A stretch of DNA of 64,000 nucleotides from Falsibacillus pallidus (GTDB taxonomy: Bacteria > Bacillota > Bacilli > Bacillales > DSM-25281): contig NZ_QQAY01000011.1 of NCBI RefSeq assembly GCF_003350505.1, positions 33,046 to 97,045 on the forward strand, given 5' to 3'. The translations under genes and the position numbers were made by a program. Positions 27,331 through 34,980 of this stretch are shown piece by piece. Under the pieces are notes generated by a model. That model was not told the origin of the DNA. It made no database searches and saw only the letters and a list, made by a program, of their open reading frames with translations. Position 1 is the stretch's first letter, and each line of letters starts with the position of its first letter.

Positions 27331-27377
27331 AAAAAGCTGTTTGTGATGAGTATGAAGATTTCTCAAACAGCTTTTTT
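27331..27377 (+). terminator. Terminator at right end of element
   Basis: AAAAAGCTGTTTG and CAAACAGCTTTTTT flank a 20-nt loop. The att-like site follows 50 bp later. Confidence 0.8.
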
Positions 27378-27424
27378 AATTATTATTTTGTAGATGTTTA
27401 ATAAAGACATTACCTTTAAATAAG

Positions 27425-27450
27425 TGTGGGGAGCCGTATCATAAGTGAGT
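27425..27450 (+). other. attR-like site of the rlmH element
   Basis: GTGTGGGGAGCCG followed by TATCATAAGTGAG repeats the rlmH 3' end site (GGGGGGAACCT, TATCATAAATAGG) in the same orientation. It would be the right boundary of the 15-kb element. Confidence 0.65.
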
Positions 27451-27514
27451 GGGTTTTTTAATACAGCGAATGATACAATAGCAAAAACTTTCAATGGTTA
27501 TTAAAGTTTAGCAA

Positions 27515-27559
27515 AAAATCCTACTAGAAAGAGTATGAACTCTATTCAGGTAGGATTTT
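27515..27559. terminator. Hairpin upstream of fic
   Basis: AAAATCCTAC and GTAGGATTTT form a perfect 10-bp stem with a 25-nt loop, about 100 bp before the Fic gene. It may be the leftover terminator of a lost gene or a repeat. Confidence 0.45.
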
Positions 27560-27655
27560 ATCAATAGTAAAGGTAAAATTTTGAAGGGCTGATGCTTTTA
27601 AAGGGTAATTTATATTATTATAAGTAGTAATAAATCATCTATTTAAGGAGATGAA

Positions 27656-28384
27656 ATGATGTTCGGAAAAATTGACTTTAAAAAGCAGCAGCTAGATGCT
27701 AAACGCCCACTACCTAAATATACAGTCCAAAGCTTACGCGAAAAGTTATTCTTAGAATGGACATATAATTCAAATGCGATTGAAGGAAATACGTTAACAA
27801 TCAATGAAACGAAAATAGTACTTGAAGGAATTACTGTTGGTGGTAAAACGATGCGAGAGCATTTAGAGGTCATCAATCACAGAGATGCGATTTCTTATGT
27901 AGAAAATATTGTGCATAAAGAGGAGTCCTTTTCAGAATGGCAAATTAAAAATTTGCATCGCCTCGTTTTAAAGGGGATTGATGACGAATATGCTGGTGTG
28001 TATCGAAATCAGCAAGTATTTATTTCAGGGGCTGTTCACACACCGCCTCCACCATTTAAAATTCAAGAACAAATGAATACGTTAATGAGTTGGTATGAGG
28101 GTGAAGCCCATCAATTACATCCCATTATTAGAGGAGCAATGTTGCATGCCATCTTTGTAGGGATTCATCCTTTTATTGATGGAAATGGGCGAACTTCAAG
28201 GCTTTTATTAAACTTAGAATTAATGAAATCGGGCTATCCGCCGATTATTATCCGCGTTGAAAATCGTTTAGCCTACTACAATGCATTAGATAAATCCCAT
28301 ACAACTGAGGATTATGGTGATTTTGTAGAGCTCATAGCTAAAGAAGTAGAGGCATCCTTAGACCTATACTTGAGTGCAGTTTAA
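27656..28384 (+). CDS. Fic-domain adenylyltransferase
   Basis: Fic proteins transfer AMP or related groups from nucleotides to protein hydroxyls. The 242 residues include the catalytic HPFIDGNGRTSR (171-182, matching HPFx[D/E]GNGRxxR). A class II inhibitory motif SNAIEGN with E43 lies in the N-terminal helix, so this protein probably restrains itself. AAGGAG lies 5 nt before the start. It sits alone between two att-like sites (27.4 and 28.4 kb), as a small cassette. Confidence 0.93.
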   Translation: MMFGKIDFKKQQLDAKRPLPKYTVQSLREKLFLEWTYNSNAIEGNTLTINETKIVLEGITVGGKTMREHLEVINHRDAISYVENIVHKEESFSEWQIKNLHRLVLKGIDDEYAGVYRNQQVFISGAVHTPPPPFKIQEQMNTLMSWYEGEAHQLHPIIRGAMLHAIFVGIHPFIDGNGRTSRLLLNLELMKSGYPPIIIRVENRLAYYNALDKSHTTEDYGDFVELIAKEVEASLDLYLSAV

Positions 28385-28404
28385 AAATCGACTTTAGGTA
28401 AGTT

Positions 28405-28428
28405 ATCGGCAAACTTTTCATAAATAGA
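28405..28428 (+). other. Degenerate att-like site
   Basis: TCGGCAAACT followed by TTTCATAAATAGAG differs from the site at 29075 (CAGGAAACTTATCATAAATAGAG) by few bases and is preceded by the same TTTAGGTAAGTT. It has the same orientation as the rlmH site. Confidence 0.5.
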
Positions 28429-28444
28429 GCCTTACAAAGCTGCG

Positions 28445-28540
28445 AAAAGCCAGTTCATATTTTTGAACTGGCTTTTTGATTAATACTCTCCTCTTTCCTC
28501 TGCAACCATTCCCCGTTGTCTAGGCGACAAATCCTTAGAA
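28445..28540 (-). pseudogene. Remnant of DUF2075 gene 3' end
   Basis: An AAAAGCCAGTTC...GAACTGGCTTTTT terminator (28445-28477) is followed by about 55 bp matching the last codons of the gene at 29143-31074 (TTAATAC..CTC..CTTTCCTC.GC and CTAGG.GACAA.TCCT). Together with the preceding att-like site this is a decayed copy of the junction at 29075-29200. Confidence 0.6.
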
Positions 28541-28543
28541 ATG

Positions 28544-28595
28544 GGTGCCTGATCTCCAGTATGGCAAAGTATTATTGTACTGGGGATCTGGCACC
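28544..28595. repeat. GGTGCCTG hairpin repeat
   Basis: GGTGCCTGATCTCCAGTA pairs with TACTGGGGATCTGGCACC. Related hairpins lie at 33354-33402 and 39601-39652, and degenerate ends at 32222 and 51066. It is a dispersed non-coding repeat. Confidence 0.7.
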
Positions 28596-28671
28596 AATCG
28601 TAAAAATAATGGGAATTTAAGTGGTTAAAATATAATCTGATTGAAAAAAAAAGGTTGAAAAATAAAAGAGG

Positions 28672-28691
28672 TTAGTGTAATATTACACTAA
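28672..28691. promoter_or_regulatory. Perfect 20-bp palindrome
   Basis: TTAGTGTAATATTACACTAA is a perfect palindrome 40 bp before the small membrane protein gene. Its core resembles operators of dimeric winged-helix repressors. No regulator gene is adjacent. Confidence 0.5.
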
Positions 28692-28730
28692 AGTGGCAGT
28701 ATTACCATTTCGAAAAGGGGAAAATGGATT

Positions 28731-29039
28731 ATGAAGAAATTGATTTTAATTTCACAAATAATATTCTTTTTAGGATTATTATTATATTCACTTTTCATTT
28801 TTGGATGGCATGCTAGTAACTTAATGTTAAGGGATGATTGGAAATCATTACTAGTATTCAACAAGAATGCTATAAATCCCCAAGATATTTCTGAAATAGA
28901 TAAGCTCATCTATGGGTTTCATCACACTTCGATATTATCATTGTTTTCTATGTTTTTTAGTTTTTTTTATGTGTTAACTTTGATAATAATATTAATTAAA
29001 ATTGTTTCCTTAAATAAAAAAGATAAATTTTACAAATAA
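28731..29039 (+). CDS. Small two-helix membrane protein
   Basis: The 102-residue protein has membrane helices at about 5-27 and 70-93 with an intervening polar segment (LRDDWKSLLVFNKNAINPQDISEIDKLIYGF). GAAAAGGGGAAAA precedes the ATG. The function is unknown. It is alone between two att-like sites. Confidence 0.7.
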   Translation: MKKLILISQIIFFLGLLLYSLFIFGWHASNLMLRDDWKSLLVFNKNAINPQDISEIDKLIYGFHHTSILSLFSMFFSFFYVLTLIIILIKIVSLNKKDKFYK

Positions 29040-29074
29040 TGACGTTCGTATTCAATATCAATTTTAGGTAAGTT

Positions 29075-29098
29075 GCCAGGAAACTTATCATAAATAGA
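29075..29098 (+). other. att-like site
   Basis: CCAGGAAACT followed by TATCATAAATAGAG closely matches the rlmH end (GGGGAACCT, TATCATAAATAGG) and has the same orientation. It lies 45 bp from the DUF2075 gene stop. Confidence 0.6.
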
Positions 29099-29111
29099 GA
29101 ATAATAAGGCG

Positions 29112-29140
29112 CGAAAAGCCAGTTCTGAACTGGCTTTTCG
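29112..29140. terminator. Palindromic terminator of DUF2075 gene
   Basis: CGAAAAGCCAGTTC and GAACTGGCTTTTCG form a perfect stem. It lies just after the stop of the minus-strand gene. Related hairpins occur at 28445, 36856, 39493 and 46074. Confidence 0.65.
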
Positions 29141-29142
29141 TT

Positions 29143-31074
29143 TTAATACTTCTCGCTTTCCTCCGCTACCATCTCCACATGCCTAGGAGACAAGTCCTCA
29201 TAAGCAGCAGACATACTCAATCGCTCTCTAAAGTAGTCATTCAACTCAGGATCGGTGCAGAAAACAAAGCAGCCTTTTTGACCTCGCGTCATCAATGTTC
29301 GATACGTATTCCGGATAATTCGATCAGCTATTGCTTGAGCTTTTTCTGGCTCCTCTTTTGCTATGGTCTTAATCCCTTTTAGAGACTGATCCGTTTTCGC
29401 CCGCTTGGTATAGTCAGTAATTACTTGACCGTCCTCAAAAGTAAGGTCTGGCCCAATTATTACTCCGACATAATCAAACTCAAGTCCTTGAGAAGTATGG
29501 ATGCAGCCTGCTTGGGAAACTGAATCCTGTTCGATAGCCCAGATGCTGTCAGATAGGTTCCAGCTGATGCTGAAATTGTGCTCTGGAATGACGATGTCTT
29601 TATGGAGTGTACTAGTCCGTCCATTTTTCGGCCATTCCCAACAGTAGCCGGCGAGCATACGAGATTTGTTGTTTTTCTTATTCAGTTCTTCAATTTCTTT
29701 CAACATTTCATTCGGGTCATCGAATACCCGGAAATCATAATCAAGTCCGCGGTCATTTGCGTTGGCGGTTTCCCTGATTTGAAGGAGGTCATCCAGCCAT
29801 GCAATGTAGGCATCCGATCCGTCGCAGCGGAACTGTGAAATAAGCTTCCCCTGAATTAATTCAGACTGTAATTCTTTCGCATATCTTTTGATCAGGTCAA
29901 TACTGCCGATGTCTTTTAACGTAACCTTTTGATTTTCATCGATAAAGAATATCGTGAATTTAGATGAGTTGATTACTTCTTTTATTTGATTTTCTCCTAG
30001 ATTGCTAAAGAGTCCTGATTTTTCATTTAATCGGTGGGCTTCGTCGATAATCAGCACATCAAATTCATTTTTATCGGATTCTGTAAAGCTTCCTGAGCCT
30101 TTAAACAGGTTGTCAATCTGCGTTTTCTTCATTGTTCCTTTTAACTTAGAAGCATACACATTACGGGGGGCGGAATTCTTTGACACATAGAGTGCTGTTA
30201 ACCCTTCATTAATGAGGTTGACTAGAAGATTGACGGCCATGACGGACTTGCCTGTGCCTGGTCCGCCTTCGATCACCATGACGCTCTTTTGATTATTTTT
30301 AATACTCTCTAGCGCTAGATGAAAGGCATCTTCATAAAACACTTTCTGCTCATCAATCAAAACGAACTCCTGATTGCCTTTCAACATCGCCGCAAGCGAA
30401 TCCTGCAACGACTTAGATGGACGGATTTTACCGTGTTCTATTTGATAGATTAACTGGCTGCGGTCGCCGTAACGGACATACTTTTTGATGAAATCTCTTA
30501 ATTTCTGAATCTCTCCTTTTGTAAAAACAGGAGCTTTTTCCAAATGGTCAGCGTAATGGTCATCCGTTAATGGATCATTTTCAGACTTACGATAATTATG
30601 TAAGTAGGCACATGGATTCAGCAAAATATGCTGGTCCTGTACATTTTGGTTAAAGTCATGAATCAGAGCGGCGTATGACCATGCTTGATAGGAGGGATGC
30701 GTCACTGTGCGTTTGCTCCCACCGAGATAGGTGGACACAAGTGCATCTTTGGTTGTTACCTTCTCAACCTCAGACCACTGTTTCAATTCCACAATGACGA
30801 CGTGGTCTTGAGTACCGTCATGCCCGGCAACTAAGAAATCCACACGTTTAGATGTATTGGGAATCTTAAATTCGATTGCGACAGAAGTATCCTCGGGAAT
30901 ATCAGGATCCTGCATCACATTGGACATGCGATGAAGGGAATTCTCCCAAGAGTTGATTTCACTTTTAGATGTCCGTCCAATTTTCTTTTGGTACGACTCG
31001 TATAGGCGTTCAACGAGAAGTTCATTCGTCACGTCAGATATAAATTCAAGTTTAGTTGCTTCATAAATGATCAC
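29143..31074 (-). CDS. Nuclease-helicase with DUF2075 (Nhi-like)
   Basis: The 643-residue protein has an N-terminal PD-(D/E)XK-type nuclease core (RVDFLVAG with D79, and VVIVELKQW with E96 and K98). A DUF2075 helicase region follows, with Walker A GGPGTGKS (270-277), Walker B/DEAH LIIDEAHR (about 341-348), an SQFRC motif and a late HTSQGLEFDYVGVIIG motif. This architecture resembles the Nhi nuclease-helicase that protects staphylococci from phages and is encoded near their SCC/rlmH region. The start is GTG after AGAGGTGG. Decayed 3' ends of the same gene lie at 28.5 and 36.9 kb. Confidence 0.85.
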   Translation of the reverse strand: MIIYEATKLEFISDVTNELLVERLYESYQKKIGRTSKSEINSWENSLHRMSNVMQDPDIPEDTSVAIEFKIPNTSKRVDFLVAGHDGTQDHVVIVELKQWSEVEKVTTKDALVSTYLGGSKRTVTHPSYQAWSYAALIHDFNQNVQDQHILLNPCAYLHNYRKSENDPLTDDHYADHLEKAPVFTKGEIQKLRDFIKKYVRYGDRSQLIYQIEHGKIRPSKSLQDSLAAMLKGNQEFVLIDEQKVFYEDAFHLALESIKNNQKSVMVIEGGPGTGKSVMAVNLLVNLINEGLTALYVSKNSAPRNVYASKLKGTMKKTQIDNLFKGSGSFTESDKNEFDVLIIDEAHRLNEKSGLFSNLGENQIKEVINSSKFTIFFIDENQKVTLKDIGSIDLIKRYAKELQSELIQGKLISQFRCDGSDAYIAWLDDLLQIRETANANDRGLDYDFRVFDDPNEMLKEIEELNKKNNKSRMLAGYCWEWPKNGRTSTLHKDIVIPEHNFSISWNLSDSIWAIEQDSVSQAGCIHTSQGLEFDYVGVIIGPDLTFEDGQVITDYTKRAKTDQSLKGIKTIAKEEPEKAQAIADRIIRNTYRTLMTRGQKGCFVFCTDPELNDYFRERLSMSAAYEDLSPRHVEMVAEESEKY

Positions 31075-31239
31075 GGGGTGCCACCTCTTTAGGGGAGTCT
31101 AGTAGGTTTATTTTATCATTTATTGGATTATATGGTAGTTGTTATGTAGTAATATGTAAAATAATTCCTGTTTTTGTGGTAATATGGAGATAATCATGTC
31201 GTAGGATTTCCTATTAAACAATTGATAAGGAGGCTTATT

Positions 31240-31530
31240 ATGTTGTGGGATAGAATAGGGGCTCTTAAAGGGTGCACGATTCATACTTTCGCAAAACACA
31301 AACCTTTTCACATACTTGATGTCAAAGATCATAAATGTGTCATTCGAGTCGAGAGTTCGGGGAAGGTAAGGAATATTCAAAGAATCGATTTTGAGAAGGC
31401 TCTTAAACTAGGATCTATCTCCTCTTTAAGTCCAGCAATATTACGTCAAACAGGTGCTTCGGAAGCTAATCCCACTTATGTCCTGGCCATTTTAAAACAT
31501 TTGTATCCAGATGATATTCCTGTTTCATAG
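31240..31530 (+). CDS. Hypothetical 96-residue protein
   Basis: The ATG at 31240 follows AAGGAGG by 6 nt; an in-frame ATG at 31222 lies before it. The protein has a beta-rich first half (TIHTFAKHKPFHILDVKDHKCVIRV), then a helical second half with SLSPAILRQTGASEANPTYVLAIL. I recognise no family. It may be DNA-binding. It starts 165 bp from the divergent DUF2075 gene and may be functionally linked to it. Confidence 0.65.
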   Translation: MLWDRIGALKGCTIHTFAKHKPFHILDVKDHKCVIRVESSGKVRNIQRIDFEKALKLGSISSLSPAILRQTGASEANPTYVLAILKHLYPDDIPVS

Positions 31531-31567
31531 AAGGGCGGTTTAGTTCAATAGCCATAAAGCTAGGGGG

Positions 31568-32170
31568 ATGCGTTTGTTAGATGCCAGATTAGAAATAGCA
31601 AATGATATTATCAGTATGTTTAATAGGGATCAAAAGGTTAGTAAGGCTTTCTTAAGGGGAAGTATCTCGAGACCTGAGGAGATGGATAAATACTCTGATA
31701 TTGATATCGGGGTTGATGTTTCTGGCCATGATAATGGCGAATTTGCAAGAAGCATTCCCATTATGATGGAGAAGAACTTCAATGTCTTATTTTTTGATTG
31801 GAGTCCAAGTCTGCTGCCTGATGATTATGTGATCACGTTCGTTCTTAAGGATGTTCCAATATTTTGGATTGTAGACATTCAAGTTTTTGCATCCCCTCAT
31901 CATCCTTCCTTGAGAGAAGTTTCGGTGAATAAATACCACCACCTTTTGAAATTATGGATTCTTAACTTGAAATATTGGATTAGAAGAGATGGGCATGCAG
32001 CAGAGAATATAGAGAGATTGGCAAGAAAGGCCCTTGGTGCAGTTCCGGATAGTCAAGAGCTTTTTAAATTGATGTCGGAAGTGCTTAAGGAAATAAAAAT
32101 GAATATAGAACCTGAGTTATTTGATTTTGTTCATAGGTGTAAAGAAGAACTTCAGCGATTTAAAAATTGA
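31568..32170 (+). CDS. Nucleotidyltransferase-fold protein
   Basis: The 200-residue protein has the polymerase-beta-type motif GSISRPEEMDKYSDIDIGVDV (G-S then D-x-D) and a third acidic residue in IVDIQV. A helical C-terminal half resembles HEPN/KNTase-like partners. Substrates could be nucleotides, tRNA or small molecules. The start ATG follows AGGGGG. A toxin or defence role is possible given the neighbours but is not shown. Confidence 0.75.
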   Translation: MRLLDARLEIANDIISMFNRDQKVSKAFLRGSISRPEEMDKYSDIDIGVDVSGHDNGEFARSIPIMMEKNFNVLFFDWSPSLLPDDYVITFVLKDVPIFWIVDIQVFASPHHPSLREVSVNKYHHLLKLWILNLKYWIRRDGHAAENIERLARKALGAVPDSQELFKLMSEVLKEIKMNIEPELFDFVHRCKEELQRFKN

Positions 32171-32422
32171 AGTGGTGAGATGAAGTAAAGAGTTTTAGAT
32201 TATGGCCCCTTAACGCAGTATCTCTTTAATACAGTGGGGATAAGGCACCAATTTTTTTGCTACTCCACAATTCTTAATTTCTGTATATAACCCTCCAATA
32301 AATTTCAAATTAATCCGCTTTTTTAACTAACAACTACCCTTTTTTAATTTTCATAGTTTTACAAAAAATGTCCGAAAATTGCCTATGCTGTAAAAATGTT
32401 TTTATAGATAGGAGAGGGATTC

Positions 32423-33085
32423 ATGAAATTTGAAGAAGAATACCAGACCTTTTTGAAAGCTCACTTACAGTCAAGAAGCGGTGAACGGTTGCGTCGCTTA
32501 CAAGAAGGTCATAATCATGCTGAAAAGGTATTTCTGAAACAAGTATGGTGGCCATTATTTTACCAATTAAAATATCTTCATCCTGAATATGAAATTGAGG
32601 ATTACAAGGATGGCAAAAGGTATTTGGATTTTGCATATATTCGTCCCTCTATGCGAATTTGCTTCGAGATCGACGGGTATGGACCTCACTTAAAGAACAT
32701 AAGCAGATGGCAATTTTCCGACAACCTGGAACGTCAAAACCAGTTGGTGATTGATGGATGGGCTGTGATTCGCTTTTCTTTTGACCAAGTGAAAGAGAAG
32801 CCACGCAGATGCCAACAGGTTGTTCAGCAATTGATAGGGCGATGGCTGGGTGATGATTTGGACCAGACTTCTCTTTCCTTTCTTGAAAAGGAAGTGCTCC
32901 GGCTAGTAATTCGAAAAGGAGAAGACATATCCCCAACAGAAGTCGAGAAGTATTTAAAGCTAAGTGACAAAACGGTAAAAAAAGTACTTTCTCAACTGGT
33001 AGAAAAAAAGATGCTAATCCCCGCATCTGGGACTATAAGGACCCGCTCTTATCGGTTAGGGGATCAAGTTAAGGGCCCGGTCTGA
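32423..33085 (+). CDS. DUF559-like endonuclease with winged helix
   Basis: The 220-residue protein has a Vsr-like/DUF559-like nuclease core: YLDFAYIRPSMRICFEIDGYGPH (aspartate, then glutamate in the E-x-D pair), with NLERQNQLVIDGWAVIRFSFDQV. A C-terminal winged helix follows (about 150-215: SPTEVEKYLKLSDKTVKKVLSQLVEKKM). Such proteins are often near mobile or defence genes. GAGAGGG precedes the ATG. Confidence 0.78.
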   Translation: MKFEEEYQTFLKAHLQSRSGERLRRLQEGHNHAEKVFLKQVWWPLFYQLKYLHPEYEIEDYKDGKRYLDFAYIRPSMRICFEIDGYGPHLKNISRWQFSDNLERQNQLVIDGWAVIRFSFDQVKEKPRRCQQVVQQLIGRWLGDDLDQTSLSFLEKEVLRLVIRKGEDISPTEVEKYLKLSDKTVKKVLSQLVEKKMLIPASGTIRTRSYRLGDQVKGPV

Positions 33086-33093
33086 TTATTAGA

Positions 33094-33266
33094 CGGAAGA
33101 ATTCCGATTAATTAGAGATTTTAATAAAAAAAGCTCAAATAGACGGAGAAATTCCGCTTATTGACATGAAAAACTAAAAATGTGGTATTTTGCTTTGCAT
33201 AACCGGAAATCTCCGTTTATTTACCTCGAAACGAGCTCCATTCTGTATTTAGCCGGAAAAACTCCG
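33094..33266. repeat. Four spaced CGGA-TCCG palindromes
   Basis: Short palindromes of the form CGGAnAAnTCCG lie at 33094-33106, 33144-33156, 33204-33215 and 33254-33266. Each is followed by a T/A-rich TTATT-like tail, with spacing of 50, 60 and 50 bp. The sequences between them are not conserved. This is a non-coding array, not a CRISPR. Confidence 0.6.
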
Positions 33267-33320
33267 CTTATTTTTCTTTTGCCGCATTCATCAATCAAAA
33301 GGAGGAAAGATGAGGGCCAC

Positions 33321-33345
33321 ATGTGGAACCGTATTATAAATAAGT
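33321..33345 (+). other. att-like site
   Basis: ATGTGGAACCG followed by TATTATAAATAAGTG resembles the rlmH-end core with one change (TATTATAA for TATCATAA). It is followed directly by a GGTGCC hairpin repeat (33354-33402). Confidence 0.5.
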
Positions 33346-33525
33346 GAGAAATTGGTGCCCCAGCAGTACGGAAAAGCATTAACGTACTGGTGGTGAGGTA
33401 CCAATGGTATAACCTTAGGAATAGGATAAAAAACTCTAAACTTCACTGTTTTAAAAAACTTAGCAGGTAAATGTACAATAACCGAACATTCCTATCAATT
33501 TATTAAATGAATGTTCACCTTTTTG

Positions 33526-33554
33526 TTGACTGTCTATTGAGATTTTGTTAAATT
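33526..33554 (+). promoter_or_regulatory. Promoter of riboswitch transcript
   Basis: TTGACT (33526-33531) and TAAATT (33549-33554) are 17 bp apart, and the transcript would begin about 20 bp before the aptamer. Confidence 0.55.
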
Positions 33555-33581
33555 ACAATAGTATTATAGTTAAATTTCGAT

Positions 33582-33651
33582 ACTCGTATATACTCAGTAA
33601 TATGGTCTGAGCGTCTCTACCAAGTTCCCAATAAAGAACTGGACTACGAGT
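33582..33651 (+). promoter_or_regulatory. Guanine-class purine riboswitch
   Basis: P1 is ACTCGTA/TACGAGT. The J1/2 and P2 segment reads TATACTCAGTAATATGGTCTGAG, with the conserved ATATGG loop, and J2/3 is CGTCTCTACC. P3 is AGTTCCC-ATAAA-GAACT and J3/1 is GGACTA. All conserved purine-aptamer blocks are present. The specificity base before TAC is C (33644), which predicts guanine or hypoxanthine binding rather than adenine. Terminator hairpins follow. Confidence 0.9.
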
Positions 33652-33694
33652 TAAAGTTATGGGACTTTCGGCTTTTATAACTGCTGAAATGTAC

Positions 33695-33725
33695 TAATTA
33701 GGTGTTTTTTGCCTAGTTTTTTATA
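33695..33725 (+). terminator. Riboswitch expression-platform terminator
   Basis: TTAGG pairs with CCTAG around a T-rich loop and is followed by TTTTTTAT. Ligand binding to the aptamer would favour it. Confidence 0.55.
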
Positions 33726-33734
33726 CTTTAACTT

Positions 33735-33788
33735 GAGTAGGTCCAGAAGGTAGATAAGTTTCTACATTTTCTGGGCCATTTTTATTTC
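33735..33788 (+). terminator. Second leader terminator
   Basis: GGTCCAGAA pairs with TTCTGGGCC, with further pairing of GTAGA and TCTAC inside, followed by ATTTTTATTT. It lies about 80 bp before the coding start, so the mRNA must pass two terminators. Confidence 0.7.
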
Positions 33789-33869
33789 CCTAAAATGCTA
33801 GATAGGGAAATTAAACAATCAGAGAGTTCAATAGAAAAAGAAATAATACTTTTTAAGGAGAGGTTGTTT

Positions 33870-34739
33870 ATGAAAAAGATATTCTTTAATAAACTTGGTG
33901 TCATCACGATTAGCGCAGTGCTTTTATTAGCATTAGGAGGGTGGAGTGCTAATTCCGCTAGCGTAGCCGGTACAAAAAAAGCCAAAAAACCTATCCTAAT
34001 TGAAGGGGCAATGCCAATAGAAGTTCAAAATTTCGCGAAAAAGCTGCAAAATGTTAAGGAAGAAAAGTCAGGAAAATTTGAATTTTATAAAGGCACTTTA
34101 GATCATTATCCGGTCATTGTTGTTAAAACAGGCAAAGGAATGGAAAACGCAGCAGCGGCTACTGCAGTTGCTATTGAAAGATATAAACCTATTGCCATCA
34201 TCAATCAAGGAACAGCAGGCGGACATGATCCAAAATTACATGTAGCTGATATTGTGTTGGGTGAAAAAACGGTACACTTGGCTTCATTTAAAACAGAAAT
34301 AAAGGGTGAAGGCCAAGGAGTTGACACAACTCAATGGAAACCGATGGATTTAATGGCTTCTGAAGGCAGCGGTTCAAGCTCAGATGCTGAAAAAATTCGT
34401 TATTATGATGCAGATCAGGACTTACTTTCAGCTGCAAATGCAGTAAAAGATCAATATACGAATGGCAAGGTAGTTGAGGGCACGATAGGTTCTGCAGACA
34501 TTTGGAATAATGAACTTGATAGAATTAAATATTTCCACGAAAACTTCGGTACATCTGCAGAAGAAATGGAAGGATTCTCAGAAGCACAAATCGCTAATGA
34601 ATATAATATACCTTTCCTTGATATTAGAGTACTATCCAATAATAAAACAAATGACGGTGCGTACAATCCAAATACCGCTGGACCATGTCAGGATTATGTC
34701 TACAATGTAGTGAAAAAATACATTTCTACAAAAAAATAA
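33870..34739 (+). CDS. Exported nucleoside phosphorylase-like protein
   Basis: The 289-residue protein belongs to the PNP/MTAN (PNP_UDP_1) superfamily: it has INQGTAGG, EEMEGFSEAQIA and an ADIW segment in the substrate pocket. The N-terminus (KKIFFNKLGVITISAVLLLALGGWSANSAS) is a signal peptide, so it would act outside the membrane and split purine nucleosides, releasing bases. I choose the ATG at 33870 after AAGGAGAGG. Control by a guanine riboswitch fits purine scavenging. Phosphorylase versus hydrolase activity cannot be told here. Confidence 0.85.
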   Translation: MKKIFFNKLGVITISAVLLLALGGWSANSASVAGTKKAKKPILIEGAMPIEVQNFAKKLQNVKEEKSGKFEFYKGTLDHYPVIVVKTGKGMENAAAATAVAIERYKPIAIINQGTAGGHDPKLHVADIVLGEKTVHLASFKTEIKGEGQGVDTTQWKPMDLMASEGSGSSSDAEKIRYYDADQDLLSAANAVKDQYTNGKVVEGTIGSADIWNNELDRIKYFHENFGTSAEEMEGFSEAQIANEYNIPFLDIRVLSNNKTNDGAYNPNTAGPCQDYVYNVVKKYISTKK

Positions 34740-34837
34740 TGCGGGCAACTTAAGACTTAACTTCTTACATGACAAGTGAATTAAAATAAATAAGACAAAT
34801 ACTTTTAAAAGTACAAAAACCTTATTTAGATACGTTA

Positions 34838-34863
34838 CGGTGGACCGTATCATAAATAGAAGT
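34838..34863 (+). other. att-like site
   Basis: CGGTGGACCG followed by TATCATAAATAGAAG has a perfect core match to the rlmH end and the same orientation. It closes the riboswitch/nucleosidase block. Confidence 0.6.
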
Positions 34864-34921
34864 AAAGCAAATAATAAAGTTAAAACATGAATCTTAACCA
34901 TTCTAAAATAGGGTGTAAGAG

Positions 34922-34953
34922 AAAAAAGAGTCTCAAAATGAGACTCTTTTTTG
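34922..34953. terminator. Bidirectional terminator
   Basis: AAAAAAGAGTCTC and GAGACTCTTTTTT form a near-perfect stem with a short AAAAT loop. It lies between convergent genes. Confidence 0.85.
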
Positions 34954-34980
34954 TGGGGCTAACACTATGTGTTTTAGATG

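Larger units (their letters stand above)
12011..27450. mobile_element. SCC-like chromosomal element at rlmH
   Basis: A roughly 15.4-kb block is bounded by direct repeats with the core TATCATAA: one in the rlmH 3' end and one at 27428-27450. It encodes a large serine recombinase at the rlmH end, a Rep-like protein, a replication-relaxation-like protein, restriction and modification genes, Vsr, a DarT/NADAR pair and small unknowns. The interior looks more A/T-rich than the flanks. The layout (large serine recombinase, rlmH target, defence cargo) parallels SCC of staphylococci, but sequence relationship to Ccr proteins was not tested. Confidence 0.7.

Noticed and set aside
33094..33266. CRISPR array
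   Set aside because: Only four short palindromes of 12-13 bp with imperfect identity. There is no cas gene in the window and the repeats are too short.
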